Below, piece after piece: positions 1-4,683 of a DNA stretch of 5,088 nucleotides (its first letter is position 1; each line of letters begins with the position of its first letter). The translations under genes and the position numbers were made by a program. The DNA is from Actinomycetes bacterium (GTDB taxonomy: Bacteria; Actinomycetota; CADDZG01; JAHWKV01), in NCBI GenBank assembly GCA_029263035.1, contig JAJCYF010000167.1, positions 1-5,088 of the forward strand, written 5' to 3'. The notes below the pieces were generated by a model. That model had not been told where the DNA came from, ran no database searches, and saw only the letters and a program-made list of their open reading frames with translations.

Positions 1-678
1 GTCCGCCGCCGGCCGTTCAGCGTGGTTCTGTTCGACGAGATCGAGAAGGCTCACAACGACGTCTTCAACACTCTTCTGCAGATCCTCGAGGATGGACGTC
101 TGACCGACTCCCAGGGTCACACCGTGGACTTCAAGAACACCGTGATCATCATGACCTCCAACCTCGGCACCCAGAACCTGCGTAAGACCAGCCTGGGCTT
201 CGCGTCGGACACCTCCGAGGTGACCTACGAGAAGATGAAAGAAAAGCTCATGGCCGAGCTGAAGCACGGCTTCCGCCCCGAGTTCTTGAACCGTGTTGAC
301 GACATCATCGTCTTCAAGGAGCTCAGCAAGGAGAACGTGCGGGAGATCGTCGACCTCATGTTCAAGCGGGTCAGGGAGCAGCTGAAGTCGCTCGACGTCA
401 CCATCGAGCTGACCGACGCCGCCAAGGACATGCTTGCGGACCAGGGTTACGACGCCCAGCTGGGTGCCCGGCCGCTGCGCCGTGCGATTCAGCGGCTGGT
501 CGAGGACCCGCTGTCGGAGAAGATCCTGTGGAAGGAGTTCTCCGCAGGCCAGGAGATCGTGGCGAACGCCATCGACGACCCGGAGAACCCCGGGAAGAAG
601 AAGATGGTATTCAATACGCCGGACGGCGGGAGCATCCCTCCCGAGCCGGAGCTGGCAACCACGGCTCCCGAAAGCTAA
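1..678 (+). CDS. clpC: ATP-dependent Clp protease ATP-binding subunit ClpC, C-terminal part (5' end outside window)
   Basis: This is the end of the second AAA+ module of a Hsp100/ClpC unfoldase, which uses ATP to unfold cytoplasmic proteins and feed them to ClpP. The frame is open from base 1, so 225 residues are visible of a family usually about 810-850 long. Numbering from the first visible codon, the Walker B motif VVLFDE is at 8-13, sensor 1 (TSN) at 52-54, an LGF tripeptide at 65-67 that matches the ClpP-docking loop, the arginine finger in FLNR at 95-98, and the sensor 2 motif GARPLR at 155-160. After the small D2 domain comes a short charged, proline-rich tail ending in PPEPELATTAPES, much like the acidic/proline tail of mycobacterial ClpC1. 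All expected ATPase residues are present and the frame is intact. The stop is TAA at 676-678, followed by a terminator hairpin. ClpB is less likely because of the LGF loop and the tail. Identity is very secure; the start, N domain and D1 cannot be judged. Confidence 0.97.
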   Translation, partial: VRRRPFSVVLFDEIEKAHNDVFNTLLQILEDGRLTDSQGHTVDFKNTVIIMTSNLGTQNLRKTSLGFASDTSEVTYEKMKEKLMAELKHGFRPEFLNRVDDIIVFKELSKENVREIVDLMFKRVREQLKSLDVTIELTDAAKDMLADQGYDAQLGARPLRRAIQRLVEDPLSEKILWKEFSAGQEIVANAIDDPENPGKKKMVFNTPDGGSIPPEPELATTAPES

Positions 679-697
679 GCCTCACAACTAAGCAAAA

Positions 698-731
698 GAA
701 TCGGCCGGTCCCCCCGGGGGCCGGCCGATTC
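698..731. terminator. Bidirectional intrinsic terminator between convergent clpC and transporter genes
   Basis: A perfect inverted repeat pairs 698-708 with 721-731 (GAATCGGCCGG against CCGGCCGATTC). It continues inward through a G-U pair and three G-C pairs to a four-base loop at 713-716. The right side is followed by CGTTTTG, giving a U-tract for the clpC transcript. The left side is preceded by GCAAAAG, which reads as a U-tract on the minus strand for the transporter transcript. It lies in the 78-bp gap between the clpC stop (678) and the transporter stop (757), where a shared terminator is expected. Confidence 0.9.
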
Positions 732-756
732 GTTTTGTCAGGGTTGAGTTTGGAGT

Positions 757-2499
757 TCAGTCGACCCGGAGGTGGATCCGCCCGGGTCTGAGAAAGACCG
801 CAAGCGCATCGGCCAGGCCGTCGGGATCGGTCTGCGGGGCCAGCCCCTCGTCCAGAACCAGAGACGGCACCCCCTCGGGGGCCGGCGCCTCTTCGTCGAG
901 CGGCCCGATCAAAACCACGAACTCGGTTCTCTCCGGGTGTTTTGAGGCGAAGGTCGAAACGAATCGGGCATCCGATCCGACTCCCACGAAGACCGCAGTT
1001 GCGAGGTTCAACTCCCGAAGCAGCGAAAAGAGCTGCCGGATCCGTCCGGAATCGGTCTGGTCGGACGAGTGAAATTGAAGGACGATTGCCCGGAAGCCGC
1101 CGGCCGCCAGGGCGGACAACGCCCGGTCCCATCGAACGCCCTCGCCTTGATTCCCGAGCAGGATCACGGGCCGGCCGCTTCCCTGCTCCACGAACTCCAC
1201 CCGGCCGTCGTCGCGCTGAATCGACCCATGGGTCACCGGGTACAGCTCGTTCGCATAGTCGGTCACCAACGTGGCGGCGATCGGTGCAGTTCCCAGCGGA
1301 ACCGGCAGGTAGGTCGCCCGCTCCTCCTCCGCCACCGGCTCCCGCAGGCGGATCCGCATGACCGCAAAGACGGCCACCCCGAAGTAGCTGATGCCCAGAA
1401 CTACGAACAGGGCGGAGGGGCCCAGCGCCTCGATGGCCACCGCGCCCACCACCGGGCCGGCGACGGCTCCCATTGCGTTGATCAGGATCATCCGGGCGCC
1501 GGCAGCCACCACCCGGCCCGAGTCCAGGTAGTCGTTCAGGTGGGCGCTGGCCAAGGAGTAGAGCGGGTAGGCGATGCCTCCGGCCAGCAGTGAGAACAAC
1601 ACCACCAGCAGGTGGTTGTCCGGCCCCCAGAAGGTGGCACCGGCAGCGGCCACTGCCCCGGCGACGCCTGCCAGCAGGATCACCCGCCGCCGGTCGGTGC
1701 GATCGGACCAGCGGCCCAGCGGCATCTGCAGGGCCAGGCCCCCGACCAGGCCGCTCAGCAGCAGCATGGCCGTGGCCACTTGACCCAGCCCGGCGGAGGA
1801 GGCATAGATCGCCCCGGCGCCCACCATGGCCGCCCCGGTGAAGCCGGAGACGGCGCCGGTTACCGGAGCCAGGGGAGCGGCGGCAACCAGCTCGCGAAAC
1901 GAGAGAGGTTGTGGATCGGGAATCTCGGGAGCGAACACGCTGGCCAGCGACACCGGGACCACCGCCAGCGACACCAGAACCGAGCCGGCGACGAAACCGA
2001 CGGCTCCGGTGGGGTCGGTGATTGCGAACATAAGCTGACCGGCTGCCAGGCCGCCGGTCACCACCACCATGTACCCCGCCAGCAGGCCTCCCCGGGTGGC
2101 GTTGGTGGTTGCCCCGTTCAGCCAGGCCTCGGTCACCACGTACAGGCCCGAGGTGCACAGGCCGCTGAGGGCTCGCAGCAGGAACCAGGTGATCGGGTGG
2201 GCGTGGACCACGTGCAGGATGACCGCGCAGGATGCCAGCGATGCCAGGCCGGCGAAGACCCGGATGTGACCGACCCGCACGATTGCGGAAGGCGCCACCA
2301 GCGACCCCAGGAAGAACCCGAGATAGTAGGCGGCAAGAACGATTCCGGTGACCGACGGGGTGAAGCCCTCGATCGCGCTGCGGAACCCCAAAAGCGTGGA
2401 CGTCAGACCGTTGCCGGCCATCAGAAAGCCGAGCGACATGAACAGCGGCAGGGCGCCGAGCAGCGTTCGGCGCAAGCCGATGGGGCCGACTTCGGTCAT
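757..2499 (-). CDS. YcaD-like major facilitator superfamily transporter with C-terminal degenerate alpha/beta-hydrolase-like domain
   Basis: This 580-residue protein begins with a 12-helix MFS transporter (about residues 12-382), an inner-membrane secondary carrier of unknown substrate. Approximate helices are 12-36, 48-70, 79-97, 103-125, 137-159, 166-190, 208-233, 240-259, 271-291, 295-317, 330-356 and 360-382. GRWSDRTDRRRV at 262-273 is the cytoplasmic loop 8-9 signature. The segment around TEAWLNGATTNATRG (123-137) resembles the VESAL...RGRLLAAYM region of E. coli YcaD, so I place it in that poorly characterised subfamily. Typical members are about 380-420 residues; here a further ~150-residue soluble domain follows (listed separately) and should face the cytoplasm. 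I chose the ATG at 2499 because it gives a normal short N-terminus before helix 1 and has a TATCTT hexamer 6 bases upstream. The longer ATG at 2562 would add 21 unhelpful residues and would include that hexamer. The gene is convergent with clpC and divergent from radA, so it forms its own transcription unit. The MFS call is secure; the substrate is unknown. Confidence 0.88.
   Translation of the reverse strand: MTEVGPIGLRRTLLGALPLFMSLGFLMAGNGLTSTLLGFRSAIEGFTPSVTGIVLAAYYLGFFLGSLVAPSAIVRVGHIRVFAGLASLASCAVILHVVHAHPITWFLLRALSGLCTSGLYVVTEAWLNGATTNATRGGLLAGYMVVVTGGLAAGQLMFAITDPTGAVGFVAGSVLVSLAVVPVSLASVFAPEIPDPQPLSFRELVAAAPLAPVTGAVSGFTGAAMVGAGAIYASSAGLGQVATAMLLLSGLVGGLALQMPLGRWSDRTDRRRVILLAGVAGAVAAAGATFWGPDNHLLVVLFSLLAGGIAYPLYSLASAHLNDYLDSGRVVAAGARMILINAMGAVAGPVVGAVAIEALGPSALFVVLGISYFGVAVFAVMRIRLREPVAEEERATYLPVPLGTAPIAATLVTDYANELYPVTHGSIQRDDGRVEFVEQGSGRPVILLGNQGEGVRWDRALSALAAGGFRAIVLQFHSSDQTDSGRIRQLFSLLRELNLATAVFVGVGSDARFVSTFASKHPERTEFVVLIGPLDEEAPAPEGVPSLVLDEGLAPQTDPDGLADALAVFLRPGRIHLRVD
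781..1221 (-). other. Degenerate alpha/beta-hydrolase-like domain at the C-terminus of the MFS protein
   Basis: Residues about 427-573 of the transporter protein show the order of an alpha/beta-hydrolase. They contain RVEFVEQGSGRPVILLGN (strands 1-3), then W457 where hydrolases often have a conserved Trp, FRAIVLQFHSSD (strand 4), and AVFVGVGSDAR followed by FASKHPERTEFVVLIGP (elbow, helix C, strand 6). The end, DPDGLADALAVFL, matches the last helix. The catalytic features are missing: the HG oxyanion motif is G449-N450, the nucleophile position is G508 inside VGVGSD rather than GxSxG, and the position of the final His is about L553. The lid and one late strand also seem absent. The fold is inferred from pattern matching by eye. 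A binding or regulatory role would fit, but no function can be assigned. Confidence 0.6.
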
Positions 2500-2511
2500 G
2501 TTGTCAAGATA
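2500..2511 (-). promoter_or_regulatory. Probable -10 element of a leaderless promoter for the MFS gene
   Basis: On the minus strand the sequence reads TATCTT, then GACAAC, then the ATG at 2499. TATCTT (2506-2511) fits the TANNNT actinobacterial -10 consensus. With 6 bases to the ATG, transcription would start at or next to the A of the start codon. There is no Shine-Dalgarno sequence. A weak -35 (TTGCCG, 2531-2536 on the minus strand, spacer 19) is possible. Confidence 0.55.
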
Positions 2512-2572
2512 ACCGAGGGTGGCTGGGACCCGGCAAGCAGGGGGCCTGAGACCAAATGTCACCCCCGGCGTC

Positions 2573-2585
2573 TAATGTTCCCGGC
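2573..2585 (+). promoter_or_regulatory. Probable -10 element of a leaderless promoter for radA
   Basis: TAATGT at 2573-2578 fits TANNNT and lies 7 bases before the radA ATG at 2586, so the predicted transcript begins at or within a base or two of the start codon. No Shine-Dalgarno sequence precedes the ATG, which agrees with leaderless translation. No convincing -35 box was seen; CTGAGA at 2546-2551 is the nearest candidate and its spacing is long. Confidence 0.5.
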
Positions 2586-3953
2586 ATGGCGAAAAGTGCG
2601 TTGATCTGCCTGCAATGCGGGCACAGAACCCTGCAGTGGCTCGGGCGATGTCCGGACTGCTCGGCCTGGGACTCGTTTGTTGAAGAGCCGCCCCTGGTTG
2701 CTCGTGACCCGAAGAGGCCGGCCCGGGGGGGAGCCACGGTGATGATCGGCGCGGTGGAGGCATCTGTCCACGCCCGGATCTCGACCGGCCTGGGGGAGTT
2801 GGACCGGGTTCTGGGCGGCGGCCTGGTGAAAGGCTCGGTGGTGCTGATCGCCGGCGAACCCGGGGTCGGCAAGTCCACACTGTTGCTCCAGGCGGCCGCC
2901 GGGGTGGAGAAGCAGGGCCGGCAGGTCCTGCTGGTGTGTGGTGAAGAGTCCATCGAGCAGGTGGCGGCCCGGGCCCGTCGCCTGGGGGCTCCGCGCAGAA
3001 CCACCCTCACCGCGGCCACCGACCTGGACGGAATCGTGCCTTTGATGAACGGAACGGACGTGGTTCTGATCGACTCCATTCAGAGCCTCAGGGCAACCGA
3101 GTCGGGCGGGGAGCCGGGATCGGTTGCCCAGGTCCGCCAATGTGCCCTGGGGCTGACCGAGGCCGCCCGGGACACCGGCGCCGCCCTGGTGCTCGTCGGC
3201 CACATCACCAAAGACGGGTCGATCGCCGGTCCCCGGGCCCTGGAGCACCTGGTCGACGTGGTGGTGACCTTCGAAGGGGACCGGGGCCACCACCTGCGGA
3301 CGGTGCGGGGGATCAAGAACCGGTACGGGGCCACCGGTGAGCTGGGGGTGTTCGAGATGGGCCCCTCCGGGCTGACCGAGGTCCCGGACGCCTCCCGGTT
3401 CTTCCTGGCCGAGCGCCATACCGGCGCCCCCGGCTCGGCGGTCGGGTGCGTGATCGAAGGACGCCGCCCGCTGGCGCTGGAGATCCAGGCGCTGGTGGTC
3501 CGCTCTGGATCCCAGGTGCCCCGGCGGGTTGCGCAGGGGCTGGAGATGTCCCGGCTGGGCGTCTGCCTGGCGGTGCTGCAGCAGCACGCCGGCCTCAAGA
3601 TGTCGGATTGTGATGTCTATGCCTCGGTGGCCGGTGGCTTGAGAGCAGCCGAGCCTGCCATCGACCTCCCCCTGTGTCTCGCTATCGCCGGCTCCTTCGC
3701 CAACAGGCCGATACCGGCGGGGGTGGCCGCAGTCGGCGAGGTCGGACTCTCGGGTGAGGTGAGGTCGGTCCCCGGCCTGGCGCTTCGGGTCAACGAACTG
3801 GTGCGCCTTGGGTTCAAGACCATCATCGCACCCCCGGTTCACGGGGCGGACGGCTCTTCCGACGCGGGAAAGACCGGCGGCGCCAGAATCGTGCGCGCCG
3901 GATCGCTGGCCGAGGCCCGGGCGGTTTTGAGTCGGATCGGCCACTCAGAGTGA
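2586..3953 (+). CDS. radA: DNA repair protein RadA (Sms)
   Basis: RadA is a hexameric RecA-like ATPase/helicase that promotes branch migration and processing of recombination intermediates in the cytoplasm. The protein is 455 residues, the normal family length, and complete. An N-terminal zinc finger has C8, C11, C22 and C25 (CLQC ... CPDC). The RecA-like domain follows, with Walker A GEPGVGKST at 90-98, Walker B VVLID at 159-163 and the loop GHITKDG at 205-211. The RadA signature is KNRYG at 244-248; the family usually has KNRFG, so Phe to Tyr is a mild variation. The C-terminal Lon-protease-like domain (about 285-455) contains SVAGGLRAAEPAIDLPL, and as in other RadA proteins it is not expected to be a protease. 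The ATG at 2586 was chosen because family members begin MAKxxxxxxCxxCG. The ATG at 2556 would add ten residues and lies upstream of the likely -10 hexamer. disA, the usual downstream partner, is not present. The carD control region follows instead. Confidence 0.97.
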   Translation: MAKSALICLQCGHRTLQWLGRCPDCSAWDSFVEEPPLVARDPKRPARGGATVMIGAVEASVHARISTGLGELDRVLGGGLVKGSVVLIAGEPGVGKSTLLLQAAAGVEKQGRQVLLVCGEESIEQVAARARRLGAPRRTTLTAATDLDGIVPLMNGTDVVLIDSIQSLRATESGGEPGSVAQVRQCALGLTEAARDTGAALVLVGHITKDGSIAGPRALEHLVDVVVTFEGDRGHHLRTVRGIKNRYGATGELGVFEMGPSGLTEVPDASRFFLAERHTGAPGSAVGCVIEGRRPLALEIQALVVRSGSQVPRRVAQGLEMSRLGVCLAVLQQHAGLKMSDCDVYASVAGGLRAAEPAIDLPLCLAIAGSFANRPIPAGVAAVGEVGLSGEVRSVPGLALRVNELVRLGFKTIIAPPVHGADGSSDAGKTGGARIVRAGSLAEARAVLSRIGHSE

Positions 3954-3967
3954 CTCTGTGTTCCCCA

Positions 3968-3997
3968 TTGCGGCAGGGGGGTCCCGCCTGTTACCAT
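3968..3997 (+). promoter_or_regulatory. Probable carD promoter with extended -10
   Basis: TTGCGG (3968-3973) and TACCAT (3992-3997) are separated by 18 bases, and the -10 is preceded by TG one base upstream (3989-3990), giving the extended form TGnTANNNT. Transcription would start near 4004, leaving an untranslated leader of about 100 bases before carD. It lies just after the radA stop, and no clear radA terminator was seen, so radA read-through into carD is also possible. Confidence 0.55.
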
Positions 3998-4006
3998 AGA
4001 ACGTCC

Positions 4007-4034
4007 CGAGACCGCGTTATTTCTTGCGGTTTCG
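4007..4034 (+). other. Stem-loop at the predicted 5' end of the carD leader
   Basis: CGAGACCGC (4007-4015) pairs with GCGGTTTCG (4026-4034) over 9 bp with one G-U pair, around a 10-base loop of mostly T and A. No T-tract follows, so it is probably not a radA terminator. If the promoter call is right, the stem begins about 3 bases from the transcript end, a position typical of hairpins that protect an mRNA from 5' decay. The pairing is visible; the role is inferred. Confidence 0.45.
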
Positions 4035-4061
4035 TGTCGAAAAGTTGCTCCCGCATCTAAG

Positions 4062-4078
4062 GGTCCGTACGAGGGACC
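4062..4078 (+). other. Small hairpin upstream of the carD ribosome binding site
   Basis: GGTCC (4062-4066) and GGACC (4074-4078) can form a 5-bp stem with a 7-base loop, 12 bases before the carD Shine-Dalgarno sequence. It is short and could be chance in GC-rich DNA. It leaves the ribosome binding site free. Confidence 0.25.
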
Positions 4079-4090
4079 GTCCAATCTAGA

Positions 4091-4103
4091 GAAGGAGGAC
4101 CGT
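4091..4103 (+). promoter_or_regulatory. Strong ribosome binding site that fixes the carD TTG start
   Basis: GAAGGAGGA at 4091-4099 is almost a perfect match to the 16S anti-Shine-Dalgarno sequence. Its GGAGG core (4094-4098) ends 5 bases before the TTG at 4104. There is no in-frame ATG or GTG nearby, so this site decides the start. Confidence 0.9.
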
Positions 4104-4598
4104 TTGCCCTCAGCCACCACCTTTCAAATTGGTGACAAGGTTGTTTACCCCCATCACGGTGCCGCAATAATCAACAGTCTTGAGCAGACGGAATTCCAGG
4201 GCGAGACCAAGGATTACTACGTTTTGAGGTTGGCCTATGGAGACCTGACGCTGATGGTCCCAGTAGACAACACCGACGGAGTGGGCATTCGGGACGTAAT
4301 CGCGCAGGACGAGCTTGAGAAGGTCTTCAAGGTCCTAAAGTCCAAAGAATGCCGTATGCCTACCAACTGGAGCCGCCGTTTCAAGACCCACGTCGAGAAG
4401 CTGCGCTCCGGCGACATCTACCAGGTGGCTGAAGTAGTCCGTAACCTGGCCCGGCGTGAAGCCGACAAGGGTCTGTCTGCAGGTGAGAAGCGAATGCTTA
4501 CCAAGGCCCGCCAGATCCTCATCTCCGAAGTTACGTTTGCTGCAAACGTCGACGAATCCGAAGCCGGCACCATGCTGGACAAGGTGCTCGCAGGCTAA
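4104..4598 (+). CDS. carD: RNA polymerase-binding transcription factor CarD
   Basis: CarD (CdnL family) binds the RNA polymerase beta subunit and the upstream edge of the promoter bubble, and it stabilises the open complex at many promoters, including rRNA promoters. The protein is 164 residues (M. tuberculosis CarD is 162). The N-terminal RNA polymerase-interacting Tudor-like domain (about 7-60) contains FQIGDKVVYPHHGA at 7-20. The helical DNA-binding domain (about 66-162) contains PTNWSRRFK at 86-94 and LSAGEKRMLTKARQIL at 124-139. W89 aligns with the minor-groove wedge W85 of M. tuberculosis CarD. The RNA polymerase-contacting residues R25 and R47 of the tuberculosis protein align with T29 and M51 here. 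Met at the second position is, from memory, also seen in Myxococcus CdnL. The gene starts with TTG behind a strong ribosome binding site and has its own probable promoter and leader. Lines sampled by hand are about 50-58% GC, lower than in radA and the transporter gene. ispD follows 85 bases after the stop, beyond a terminator-like hairpin. Confidence 0.97.
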   Translation: MPSATTFQIGDKVVYPHHGAAIINSLEQTEFQGETKDYYVLRLAYGDLTLMVPVDNTDGVGIRDVIAQDELEKVFKVLKSKECRMPTNWSRRFKTHVEKLRSGDIYQVAEVVRNLARREADKGLSAGEKRMLTKARQILISEVTFAANVDESEAGTMLDKVLAG

Positions 4599-4615
4599 TC
4601 CCAACACATTTACTG

Positions 4616-4669
4616 CGGCCCCCGGCCTGTGCCCGAGAGAGATCTCGAGCCCGGACCGGGGGTCGTTTT
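4616..4669 (+). terminator. Terminator-like hairpin between carD and ispD
   Basis: CGGCCCCCGG (4616-4625) pairs with CCGGGGGTCG (4656-4665) over 10 bp with one G-U pair, followed at once by TTTT (4666-4669). The enclosed 30 bases contain a second stem, CGAGA (4634-4638) with TCTCG (4643-4647), around a GAGA loop. This is a good candidate for an intrinsic terminator or attenuator at the end of carD. The T-tract is short and ends 3 bases before the ispD Shine-Dalgarno sequence, so partial read-through into ispD is likely. Confidence 0.7.
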
Positions 4670-4672
4670 ATG

Positions 4673-4683
4673 AAGGAGTCCTC
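4673..4683 (+). promoter_or_regulatory. Ribosome binding site that fixes the ispD TTG start
   Basis: AAGGAG at 4673-4678 lies 5 bases before the TTG at 4684, the same spacing as at carD. The ATG at 4670 is in another frame and meets an early stop, and no in-frame ATG fits the conserved N-terminus. Confidence 0.85.

Noticed and set aside
434..791. Two overlapping plus-strand frames at the end of clpC (434-691 and 528-791)
   Set aside because: Both are Arg/Pro-rich shadows of clpC and one runs through the terminator. The ClpC frame is intact to its own TAA.
611..2158. Long open frame (515 codons) on the minus strand in another frame of the transporter gene
   Set aside because: The translation is a mass of Arg, Gly, Pro and Ala with no domain or membrane pattern. 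It runs through the terminator hairpin and into clpC. It is a high-GC shadow of the real gene.
2500..2562. Alternative transporter start at the ATG at 2562 on the minus strand
   Set aside because: The 21 extra residues are not part of the MFS fold, the start would overlap the longer radA start, and the likely -10 hexamer would fall inside the coding region.
2556..2585. Alternative radA start at the ATG at 2556
   Set aside because: It adds ten residues before the canonical MAK start of RadA, has no ribosome binding site, and lies upstream of the probable -10 hexamer at 2573-2578.
1612..2604. 330-codon open frame on the plus strand opposite the transporter
   Set aside because: It is rich in Gly, Gln, His and Arg without recognisable motifs, and it overlaps the start of radA and both promoters. 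The opposite strand carries a clear 12-helix transporter.
2559..3944. 461-codon open frame antisense to nearly all of radA
   Set aside because: Its length comes from the lack of A/T-rich stop codons in GC-rich DNA. The composition is unlike a folded protein and the RadA frame has all family motifs.
3963..3981. CCCC ... GGGG pairing just after radA as a possible radA terminator
   Set aside because: Only about 4 bp of stem with a 9-base loop and no T-tract afterwards. It also overlaps the -35 region of the probable carD promoter.
3839..4120. 93-codon minus-strand frame covering the radA-carD gap
   Set aside because: No ribosome binding site or recognisable motif. It covers the carD leader and overlaps radA and the carD start. 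It was considered as a possible remnant of disA but shows no resemblance.
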